Shown piece after piece: positions 8,356 to 15,756 of a stretch of 64,000 bases of DNA. The stretch comes from Syntrophomonas sp. UBA4922. GTDB taxonomy: Bacteria; Bacillota; Syntrophomonadia; Syntrophomonadales; Syntrophomonadaceae. The first letter of the stretch is position 1. Every line of letters begins with the position of its first letter. A program made the position numbers and the translations under genes. Location of the stretch: the NCBI GenBank assembly GCA_002398825.1, contig DHBS01000007.1, forward strand, positions 4,193-68,192, written 5' to 3'. The notes under the pieces are model-generated. The model was not told the DNA's origin. It searched no databases and worked only from the letters and a program-made list of their open reading frames with translations.

Positions 8356-9987
8356 ATGAAAAAACGACCTTATTTTGCTGAAACAATCATTTTAATTTTG
8401 TACGCTTCGGCAGTACTGGTAATCATGTACTTCCACGAGCCATGGTTTGACGAAGCTCAGGCCTGGTTGATTGCTCAGGATGCTTCCCTGGTTGAGTTGC
8501 TGACCAGCATAACCCATTATGAAGGCCACCCCCCTATTTGGTTTTTAGCCCTTATGCCTTTTGCCAAACTGGGCCTTCCTTTCGAAATCGGCCTCAAGGC
8601 TGTAAATTTTGTTTTTGCTATTGCCGCTATGGGGCTTCTTGTCTTCAAAGCGCCATTCCCCAGAATAGTCCGCTGTACAATCCCGTTTACTTATTTTTTC
8701 TTCTACCAGTATGGAGTGATCAGCAGAACCTACAGTATGATGATGCTGGGCTTTGTATTGAGTGCCCTTTACTATAAAGACCGAAATGACAAGCCCTATC
8801 AATTTGCCGCGGCATTGGCAGTGATCTGCGGGTCAAGTTTATACGGTATAGTGATATGCGCGGGGATTGCTTTAGTCTGGCTTGGCGAGATGTGGCGGGA
8901 GTTTAATTTCCTGCAGGGAATCAAGTCTTTTCCTAGGAGCAAACGGTTTTTTGCGCTTCTGTCGCTGTTGATCTTTAATATTCTGTTGCTGCTCAGCGCA
9001 TACCCGCTGCCAGATACTTATGCTGTAAACGCGGTAGTAGAAAACAACTCTAATGTCTCATGGCTCTTTTATATGTTATTGATAGCACCGGCTGATGCAA
9101 TATTCACTTCATTTTTCTCCGCTACTGCCACAAATAGCCTATTTGATTATTTAATCTGCGGTCTGCTCAGCTATGTAATAATCGTATTGCTTTTTGAGAT
9201 TGCCAAAGCTGCCCGGATGAGAGCGTTATTTTTGTTCCCATACCTGTTCTTCATACTATTCAGTGGGTTGGTCTATTTCTGGGATCATCACATTGGAATA
9301 TTGGTAATGTTCTATTTATTTATAATGTGGTGTTGTTCGGACCAACTTGGTGGAAGTTATGAAGCAGCGTTCAGGAACAAATACTTCAGGTATTTTGGCC
9401 TGGCTGTTTTGGCCCTGGCCTTAATAAGCACCTTGCGCTGGTCGGTGATTGCTGCAAAAAATGATATTAGCCTCAATTATGGTACCGGACGCGAAGCGGC
9501 TGCTTTTTTGAAGGAGAACCGGCTGGATCAATTAAACATCGTGGCAGCCTGGAGGATTATAGCAGATGGGGCCACAGCTGAAAGCTACGAAGATTACGCT
9601 TACACCGAAGGGATTCCTGCCATGGCATACTTCAAAGAAAACATATTCTCCAACTTCAATAATAAAGCCGCAAACCAACGCTATCTGACACATCGAATTG
9701 ACACAGAAGGATTATACACTAAAGACCTAATTGCCGGAGGGAAGCCCGATGTGTTATTCACCAACGTTCATGCCAACTTCACTTTGGGGGACCAGATCGG
9801 CGTGGCTGATTATGCCCTGGTTAAGCCGGTAGCCGGCCATGATATTTGGAAAGATGAAGTCGATGCGTACCAAATCTTTATTTTCTTGCGCAAAGACCTA
9901 CTGGATAATTATCCTCAATTCGATATATTAAATTGGGAAGATGAATTATTGACAAATGAAGAAATATCACCGTGGTTTACAAAATAA
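8356..9987 (+). CDS. GT-C membrane glycosyltransferase (PMT/ArnT-like)
   Basis: 543 residues with an N-terminal helix followed by YFHEPWFDEAQAWLIAQD. The acidic D-E pair in the first outside loop is the hallmark of GT-C enzymes such as PMT, ArnT and GT39, which use polyprenyl-phosphate sugars. Next comes HYEGHPPIWFLAL, then a dozen or so hydrophobic segments, then a soluble C-terminal domain of about 180 residues. It probably transfers a sugar to a surface acceptor on the outer face of the membrane. GC content returns to the local average here, unlike the three genes upstream. The 3' end overlaps the GtrA-like gene by 32 bases. Confidence 0.8.
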   Translation: MKKRPYFAETIILILYASAVLVIMYFHEPWFDEAQAWLIAQDASLVELLTSITHYEGHPPIWFLALMPFAKLGLPFEIGLKAVNFVFAIAAMGLLVFKAPFPRIVRCTIPFTYFFFYQYGVISRTYSMMMLGFVLSALYYKDRNDKPYQFAAALAVICGSSLYGIVICAGIALVWLGEMWREFNFLQGIKSFPRSKRFFALLSLLIFNILLLLSAYPLPDTYAVNAVVENNSNVSWLFYMLLIAPADAIFTSFFSATATNSLFDYLICGLLSYVIIVLLFEIAKAARMRALFLFPYLFFILFSGLVYFWDHHIGILVMFYLFIMWCCSDQLGGSYEAAFRNKYFRYFGLAVLALALISTLRWSVIAAKNDISLNYGTGREAAAFLKENRLDQLNIVAAWRIIADGATAESYEDYAYTEGIPAMAYFKENIFSNFNNKAANQRYLTHRIDTEGLYTKDLIAGGKPDVLFTNVHANFTLGDQIGVADYALVKPVAGHDIWKDEVDAYQIFIFLRKDLLDNYPQFDILNWEDELLTNEEISPWFTK

Positions 9988-10369
9988 ATACCTGACCATA
10001 TTTCTCGAGATGGCCCAATACGGCCTGGTAAGCGTTTCGGCCCTGGCGGTGGATGTGGGGTTGCTCTATGTACTGGTGGAGTACGCTGCATTTCACCATA
10101 TTCATGCCGCCACGATTTCTTTTACCTGCGGCCTGGCGGTGAACTACATCCTGGCAAGGTTGTTCGTTTTTAAGGAAAGCAAATTTCCGCTACTTCAGGA
10201 GTTCATATGGTATGCATCCATCGGGGTAGTAGGACTGTTGCTGAATGACTTTATCATCTACCTGCTGGTCTGGCTCGGGGTTTGGTACCTGTACGCCAAG
10301 GCGGTATCGGTAGCGGTGGTCTTCTTTTTCAATTTCTTCGGCCGGCGCAGATTATTCGTTTATCAATGA
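9956..10369 (+). CDS. GtrA-like membrane protein
   Basis: 137 residues with four hydrophobic helices in the GtrA pattern: QYGLVSVSALAVDVGLLYVL for helix 1 and CGLAVNYILARLFVF for the second, with the conserved N-Y and the basic-aromatic F-V-F end. The C-terminus FFNFFGRRRLFVYQ is also typical. GtrA proteins help move or flip undecaprenyl-phosphate-linked sugars that GT-C glycosyltransferases then use. The 32-base overlap with the GT-C gene upstream supports this pairing. Start ATG 9956. Confidence 0.88.
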   Translation: MKKYHRGLQNKYLTIFLEMAQYGLVSVSALAVDVGLLYVLVEYAAFHHIHAATISFTCGLAVNYILARLFVFKESKFPLLQEFIWYASIGVVGLLLNDFIIYLLVWLGVWYLYAKAVSVAVVFFFNFFGRRRLFVYQ

Positions 10370-10387
10370 GCAGAGAGAGGTTTTAGT

Positions 10388-11809
10388 ATGGCTGCGGAAA
10401 ATGTCGTGATCATGGGGGGCGGCCCCGCCGGGTTGGCTGCCGGGTATGAACTGGCCAAAAAGGGCTATCGGGTGACCCTTATTGAGAAGGAAAAACAGGT
10501 TGGCGGAATAAGTAAGACCGTGGAAAAAGACGGCTATCGCTTTGACCAGGGAGGGCACCGCTTTTTTACCAAAATAGAGGAAGTCGAACAATTGTGGAAC
10601 GAGGTCCTGGAAGAGGATTTCCTGCTCCGGCCCAGGCTATCCAGGATATTCTACCGGGGCAAGTTCTTTGACTATCCTATCAAGCCCTTTAATGCCCTAT
10701 CAGGACTGGGGTTGTACGAATCAATGAAGATAGTCGGCAGCTATATGAAAGTCAAAGTGAAGCCTATTCATCCCGAGGAGAGTTTTGAAGACTGGGTTAC
10801 CAACCGGTTCGGCTATCGGCTTTTTAACCACTTTTTCAAATCATATACCGAAAAAGTTTGGGGCATGTCCACTAAAGAGTTAAAAGCTGAATGGGCTGCC
10901 CAGCGCATTCAGGGATTGAATCTGGTCAAAGCGGTTACCAATGCCCTGTTTAAGCAGTTTAAAAAGAACAGCATAAAGACCTTGATTGAAGAATTTCACT
11001 ATCCCCGCCTGGGGCCGGGGCAGATGTATGAATCAATGGCCCGGGCCATAGAAAAGTGTGGCGGAAAAGTACTGCTGAATGCTAGGGTGAGCCGGATCAA
11101 CATGAATGGACCAAAGTTTATAGCAGTGGAATATGTAGACCAAACCGGGCAGGAGAATCGAATCGAGGCTGATCATGCCATAAGCAGCCTGCCCTTGAGG
11201 GATCTGATTCATTTGCTTCGGCCCGGGCTCGATCCGGATGTAGTCAAGGCCGGAGATCTCTTGAAATACCGGGACTTCATTTCCGTCAACCTGGCTTTAA
11301 ACAAAGAATTCCTATTCCCGGATAATTGGATTTATGTTCATTCCCCCGAGGTGAACCTGGGCCGGGTACAGAATTTCAAACAATGGAGTCCAAGCATGGT
11401 TCCTGAAGAAGGATGCAGTTCTTTGGGCCTGGAGTACTTCTGCAATGAGGGGGATGAGTTATGGTCGTCCCCAGATGATGATTTAATCGACATGGCAGTA
11501 GAGGAGATCAGCCAGATCGGCCTGATAGAAAAGGATATCGTCAAATGGGGCTGGGTGGTCAGAGTGCCCAAAGCTTATCCTGTTTATGATGACGATTATC
11601 AAGAAGCCATGCCGGCCATAAAGCGATTTCTGAATGGTCTGGATAACCTGCAGACCATCGGCCGCAACGGCTTGCATCGCTACAATAACATGGATCACTC
11701 TATACTTACCGGTATATTAGCCGCCCAAAACATACAGGGGGCTAGACACGATCTGTGGGAAGTGAATACAGATGAGGAGTACCACGAGGAAATGGAAACT
11801 AAGCACTGA
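10388..11809 (+). CDS. FAD-dependent oxidoreductase, UDP-galactopyranose mutase-like
   Basis: 473 residues. An N-terminal dinucleotide-binding motif (VVIMGGGPAGLAAGYELAKK) is followed by EKEKQVGGISKTVEKDGY and FDQGGHRFFTKIEEVEQLW, a combination seen in UDP-galactopyranose-mutase-like and protoporphyrinogen-oxidase-like flavoproteins of glycan clusters. The C-terminus has TIGRNGLHRYNNMDHSILTG, where the FAD pyrophosphate is usually bound again. It could interconvert sugar ring forms or oxidise a polyprenyl-linked sugar; the exact reaction is not evident. It sits between GtrA and another GT-C protein, starts 18 bases after gtrA and overlaps the next gene by one base (TGATG). Confidence 0.8.
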   Translation: MAAENVVIMGGGPAGLAAGYELAKKGYRVTLIEKEKQVGGISKTVEKDGYRFDQGGHRFFTKIEEVEQLWNEVLEEDFLLRPRLSRIFYRGKFFDYPIKPFNALSGLGLYESMKIVGSYMKVKVKPIHPEESFEDWVTNRFGYRLFNHFFKSYTEKVWGMSTKELKAEWAAQRIQGLNLVKAVTNALFKQFKKNSIKTLIEEFHYPRLGPGQMYESMARAIEKCGGKVLLNARVSRINMNGPKFIAVEYVDQTGQENRIEADHAISSLPLRDLIHLLRPGLDPDVVKAGDLLKYRDFISVNLALNKEFLFPDNWIYVHSPEVNLGRVQNFKQWSPSMVPEEGCSSLGLEYFCNEGDELWSSPDDDLIDMAVEEISQIGLIEKDIVKWGWVVRVPKAYPVYDDDYQEAMPAIKRFLNGLDNLQTIGRNGLHRYNNMDHSILTGILAAQNIQGARHDLWEVNTDEEYHEEMETKH

Positions 11810-13611
11810 TGAAAACGAGTAAGTATCATCTCCATGCCGATTCCAACCGGGCAATATTCTACCTTACAGTGGTCGCCTGGTTTGCTATTTTGCTGGTTTA
11901 CTATTATGTTGTGCAGGGGTATCCGGAAAAGGATTTAGTGGATACTGATGCCTTCACCCGTCTGGTAAGAGTGGAACAATTGGCCGCAGACCGCGATTGG
12001 TTTGACTCGCTTATACCCCGCAGCAATGCTCCCTACGGGGAAACCCTGCACTGGACCCGCGCCCTGGATATTCTACTTTTATTGGGAGCAGGTCTTCTTA
12101 CTCCATTGCTGGGCTTCCATAAAGCTTTGTATTGGTGGGGGATTGTTATCAGCCCCATCCTTGGAGTTTTTAGCCTGGCAGCAATAGCCTGGGCTGCCAG
12201 GCCGGTTTTGGACGAGGAGAAGCGGAGGCTGCTCTGGCTGATATTCCTGGGCCAGTTTCTGCTGGTGTCGGTCTACCATTTCGGCCGCCCGGATCATCAC
12301 AGCCTGTTGTCATTGCTCTTCATCGGATTGCTGGGCTGTCTGTTGCGCCTGGTACTGCCAGCGCATAATCGCCCTATAGCGCTGTGGGCGGGATTGTTGG
12401 CCGGAATTGCGATGTGGGTCAGTGTAGAGGCCTTGACTGGTGTTGTGCTGGTGTTTGCCACCCTGACCCTGCTGTGGATTACACAGGGTGAGGGTTATCG
12501 CCTAAAGCTGGCCGGTTTTGCCTGGTCACTGCTATTATCTTCGTGCCTGTTCGTTTTGTTGGAACACCGGCCGGCCCTGCTGCTGCAGTTTGAATATGAC
12601 CGGATTTCAGCAGTACATATTATTGTATTTTTGTTGGCTGCGCTTTCGGCATGGATTCTCAGGATATTCAGCCGGCAGGCTGTGTGGAGGCGTTCCTGTG
12701 CCGCCGTCTCTATAGCTTTGCTGGATGGGCTGATCCTGTGGCTTACCGTACCTGCATTCTTTAAAGGGCCTTTCAGCCAGGTAAACCCAGCTATTGCCCC
12801 CATCTGGCTTAATTGGGTTATAGAAGTCCAACCGTTGATGTCAGAATCTACAACTACAAAAGTGGCGGTAATCGGCTCAATCCTATTGGCTCTGGGCTTT
12901 ATACTGTGGCAGTTTGCCGTTAAAACGCGTAATTACCGTACAGAACACCTGCTAACCTGCATGTTGGGTCTGCTGCTTTTCATTCCCCTGACTTTTTATC
13001 AAATACGTTGGGTCTATTATTGTTCAGCTCTGCTTATCCTCCCCCTGACTATGTTCCTCGGGCAGATTCTGGCGAAGGTATCCGAGATCCGGCGGAGCAG
13101 CCTGCGAGTTCTGACCCGGGCCATCACCATTTTCCTGTTCTTGTTTGGCTTTCTCTTATTAGGTTTGCTGCTGGAGGGTCCTGCCAATGATTCAGCCGCC
13201 GCCACACCCAAAACCGGGTTATTGTGCGACTGGCTGAATGACCCCGATAATAATCTGCCGGCCAGTGCGGTGATATTGATTGATATGGACTATGGTCCGG
13301 AGGTTCTGTACCGCACTCCTCATCAGGTGATCGCAACCCCATATCATCGCAATGACGACGGGATTCTGTTTAACCACCGGGTGATGACCGCTGCAAATGC
13401 CGGGCAAGCCTATTCCGTTATCAGCGAACGCCAGGTGGATCTGGTTGTACTGACTCCAAAATCCTCTGAAAAGGTGATCTACGGCGCCGGGGAAAACCCT
13501 GGCATATTCTACAATCAATTGCTGGATGGGCAGATACCGGAGTGGCTTGTACCGGTGCAGACAACTGAACAGATACAGGAATGGTTCGTAATTTTTAAGG
13601 TGGTTACTTGA
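11809..13611 (+). CDS. Multi-spanning GT-C / STT3-like membrane protein
   Basis: 600 residues with about 11-13 hydrophobic segments. The first outer loop holds DLVDTDAFTRLVRVEQLA with a D-x-D, and a later loop holds HFGRPDHHSLLSLL, both reminiscent of STT3-type oligosaccharyltransferases and related GT-C enzymes. A soluble C-terminal part of about 130 residues follows. The likely role is transfer of a polyprenyl-linked sugar or glycan to an external acceptor. It starts inside the stop of the flavoprotein gene (ATGA overlap), so it belongs to the same operon. No protein acceptor is apparent in the window. Confidence 0.75.
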   Translation: MKTSKYHLHADSNRAIFYLTVVAWFAILLVYYYVVQGYPEKDLVDTDAFTRLVRVEQLAADRDWFDSLIPRSNAPYGETLHWTRALDILLLLGAGLLTPLLGFHKALYWWGIVISPILGVFSLAAIAWAARPVLDEEKRRLLWLIFLGQFLLVSVYHFGRPDHHSLLSLLFIGLLGCLLRLVLPAHNRPIALWAGLLAGIAMWVSVEALTGVVLVFATLTLLWITQGEGYRLKLAGFAWSLLLSSCLFVLLEHRPALLLQFEYDRISAVHIIVFLLAALSAWILRIFSRQAVWRRSCAAVSIALLDGLILWLTVPAFFKGPFSQVNPAIAPIWLNWVIEVQPLMSESTTTKVAVIGSILLALGFILWQFAVKTRNYRTEHLLTCMLGLLLFIPLTFYQIRWVYYCSALLILPLTMFLGQILAKVSEIRRSSLRVLTRAITIFLFLFGFLLLGLLLEGPANDSAAATPKTGLLCDWLNDPDNNLPASAVILIDMDYGPEVLYRTPHQVIATPYHRNDDGILFNHRVMTAANAGQAYSVISERQVDLVVLTPKSSEKVIYGAGENPGIFYNQLLDGQIPEWLVPVQTTEQIQEWFVIFKVVT

Positions 13612-13631
13612 GCCTTTCTTAAGGCTGATTA

Positions 13632-13805
13632 ATGTGCTGCTTCGGGTTTCGCCATAAAGCCGCGTTGCAATGCGGCACCGATCCAGACCCTGCCAGTAGT
13701 AGTCAAAACAGTTCTGGCAACGAATTGAGACTGATGCGCTGGGGGCTGGTGCCGCACTGGGCCAAGCAGGCCAGGAGCGGCAGCCGGCCGATCAATGCCG
13801 GGAGA
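13632..13805 (+). pseudogene. Remnant of an SOS-response-associated peptidase (SRAP/YedK) gene
   Basis: The frame opens at MCCFGF, similar to the MCGRF start of SRAP proteins whose Cys2 forms the DNA adduct. After a short unrelated stretch it reads NELRLMRWGLVPHWAKQA and then PINAG, which match the well-conserved core and the start of the INARxE motif of the family. Everything after this is missing: the frame runs into the 3' end of the glycosyltransferase gene on the other strand. About 58 of the usual 200-plus residues remain, with an internal deletion. I read it as a decayed relic, not a functional gene. Confidence 0.7.
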
Positions 13806-14835
13806 CGCCCAGTGCTTTTTTATATATTTCTATATGCTGCCTGATCTCACAGGTGTAATCAAACCTGGCCTTGACCAGTTCGGCGGCAGCCTGGCCCATC
13901 TCTTGCCGAAGGGCGGGCCGGGTTAGCAAAATCCGGGCTGCCTGGTAAAGATCCCGAGAGGTTCTGATGTAAAACCCTTCCCGCCCATTTTTGATGATGC
14001 TCCGGTTTCCCGGCACATCGCTTAGAATAGCCGGCACACCCAAACTCATGGCTTCGAGAGCTGCCTGGGGCTGACCTTCTGCCTCAGAGCAGTTCATGAC
14101 CACATCGCCTAAGGTAAACACCCCGCTGATTTCAGTGTGTGAGACTTCTCCTATATATACGACCCAGGGAAGGGCCTTGATGCGCTGCAAGATGTGCAGG
14201 CCATAGGTTTTATCAATTACCGGCCCCATTATCAATAATCGCACCCGGCTGTCTTCGTTGGCAAGCGGCTCTAAGCCGTCCAGGGCCAAATCCACATTTT
14301 TTACGGGCCGCAGCCCGGTGGGCAGCAAGAACACGGTGCTGCCAACTGGAATGCCAAAATCCTGTGGTTTCCGGGCTGGTGCGGAGGGCAGACATATGCC
14401 CTGGGGAATTACCGCCACCTTTTCTTCCAGAGAGGGGCGGTGGCTTAAAAGCCGGTTTTTAAAATCCTCATGGAAGACCACTATGTATTGGGCGGCGGTA
14501 AACACGGGCTCAAGGGCGGTATACTCTTGATTTCCGGGCAGGTTGATGTCGGTTCCGGTTAAAGTCGCGATCAAGGGATAATCCAGCAATTGCGGATGGC
14601 TGCTCATTATTTTGGCCAGATAAAGGCCATTAAAGGCATGCACCATATTAAAGCGCCCGCTGCCCAGGTGCTGATGGAGCTTTACCTGATAATCGGTATC
14701 TTCCAGTGATAAAAGCTCGGCGGTTAAGCCCTGCCGGGTCAGGCCGGTGCAGATTCGCCGGGTGGTCAGGGTATTGCCGCGCTGGCTTTTGTGAAACGGG
14801 GTGATCAAGAGGACGGACGGATTGATGCTACTCAT
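13792..14835 (-). CDS. Glycosyltransferase family 4 (GT-B fold)
   Basis: 347 residues with the GT-B plan: an N-terminal domain opening LLITPFHKSQRGNTLTTRRI, a bridge, and a C-terminal nucleotide-sugar domain with VFLLPTGLRPVKNVDLAL, LIMGPVIDKTYG and the family-4 donor-site stretch MNCSEAEGQPQAALEAMSLG carrying the E-x7-E-like acidic pair. Donor and acceptor are unknown. It overlaps the PIG-L deacetylase upstream by 8 bases, a pairing seen in the synthesis of bacillithiol-like thiols and of deacetylated glycans, so the two probably act on the same GlcNAc-containing compound. The 3' end overlaps the SRAP remnant on the other strand. Confidence 0.85.
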   Translation of the reverse strand: MSSINPSVLLITPFHKSQRGNTLTTRRICTGLTRQGLTAELLSLEDTDYQVKLHQHLGSGRFNMVHAFNGLYLAKIMSSHPQLLDYPLIATLTGTDINLPGNQEYTALEPVFTAAQYIVVFHEDFKNRLLSHRPSLEEKVAVIPQGICLPSAPARKPQDFGIPVGSTVFLLPTGLRPVKNVDLALDGLEPLANEDSRVRLLIMGPVIDKTYGLHILQRIKALPWVVYIGEVSHTEISGVFTLGDVVMNCSEAEGQPQAALEAMSLGVPAILSDVPGNRSIIKNGREGFYIRTSRDLYQAARILLTRPALRQEMGQAAAELVKARFDYTCEIRQHIEIYKKALGVSRH

Positions 14836-15538
14836 AGGCAGGCTGATCCATTACCTCTCGTGTTTTTATCAGCTGGAAACATTCGCAGTACTCATAACGG
14901 CTGTTCATAACCGCGCGGTAACGATTGAGGCCGGTGATGGCGTCATCATAGCGAAAGCCCTCTAATTGGGAGCGATGCTCATTTAGTGCCGCTATTTTTT
15001 TAATCATAAAATTAGAAATGTCCAGGGCTAAGCCAGGAGATAGAATCGGAGTCCATATTTCGTAACCCAGTGCGGTGGCAACAGACCAGGGCTCCAAAAG
15101 GCACTCCTGGAACCAGGGCCCGGCAGCCCGGCGCATGGCTTCTATAACCAGGCGGTGGGTGACGAGGTGATCACGAACCGCGTCCTGGCTATGCGGCAGG
15201 TAAACCCGGTGCGGCTTTTCCTCTCTTATTAAGCTGGTCAGCTTCAGCAAGTATTCCGGTTCGACCATGAGGTAGCCGTCCGGCCAGTGCAGGAATTCGG
15301 TTTCTTTTACACCCAGAGTCCGGGCTGCGGCCAGGGCTTCGCTTTCTCTCAAAGCGGCCAGCTCGGTTTTGCTGATTTCTAAACTGCCGGATTCGCCGGA
15401 AGTTAGATATACTATCTTGATTTGATGTCCCTGCTCAACATGCCAGGCTATGCTGCCGCCGCAGCCCAGGACATCATCATCGGGGTGGGGCGCGAAAACC
15501 AGTATGCGGTTGGTTGCAGCTATTTGTTTCATAACCAT
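14828..15538 (-). CDS. PIG-L family deacetylase
   Basis: 236 residues. The N-terminal motif FAPHPDDDVLGCGGSIAWH is the zinc-binding and catalytic signature of the PIG-L/LmbE family (H-P-D-D), and the partner histidine lies in LPHSQDAVRDHLVTHR. These enzymes remove acetyl from N-acetylglucosamine-linked substrates, such as the malate conjugate in bacillithiol synthesis or lipid- and glycan-linked GlcNAc. It overlaps the GT4 gene, which supports a two-step pathway; bacillithiol synthesis (BshB/BshA-like) is one option but cannot be proved here. The start is either of two nearby ATGs (15538 or 15532). Confidence 0.87.
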   Translation of the reverse strand: MVMKQIAATNRILVFAPHPDDDVLGCGGSIAWHVEQGHQIKIVYLTSGESGSLEISKTELAALRESEALAAARTLGVKETEFLHWPDGYLMVEPEYLLKLTSLIREEKPHRVYLPHSQDAVRDHLVTHRLVIEAMRRAAGPWFQECLLEPWSVATALGYEIWTPILSPGLALDISNFMIKKIAALNEHRSQLEGFRYDDAITGLNRYRAVMNSRYEYCECFQLIKTREVMDQPAYE

Positions 15539-15718
15539 TATTGTATAGGAAAGAGCTTGATTTTGCCACCTGAGTCAGGTAGACTGTCGGGCGCCAGTTG
15601 TGAGGAAGGGGATGCACGGCGGGCCATAGTGCCAGAGAAAGGTTTACATACAGCATGGGCCGGGGATGTGGGTACATGAACAGGGGAATGGCCATTTCCT
15701 TTTGGGGATGAAAAGCAA

Positions 15719-15744
15719 AGGGGTCATCGTGTTTGATGACCCCT
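15719..15744 (-). terminator. Terminator of the beta-propeller gene
   Basis: A 10-bp perfect stem (AGGGGTCATC with GATGACCCCT) and six-base loop. Read on the minus strand it is followed by TTGCTTTTC. It lies 13 bases beyond the stop of the beta-propeller gene. Confidence 0.8.
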
Positions 15745-15756
15745 ATAAGGAGGACT

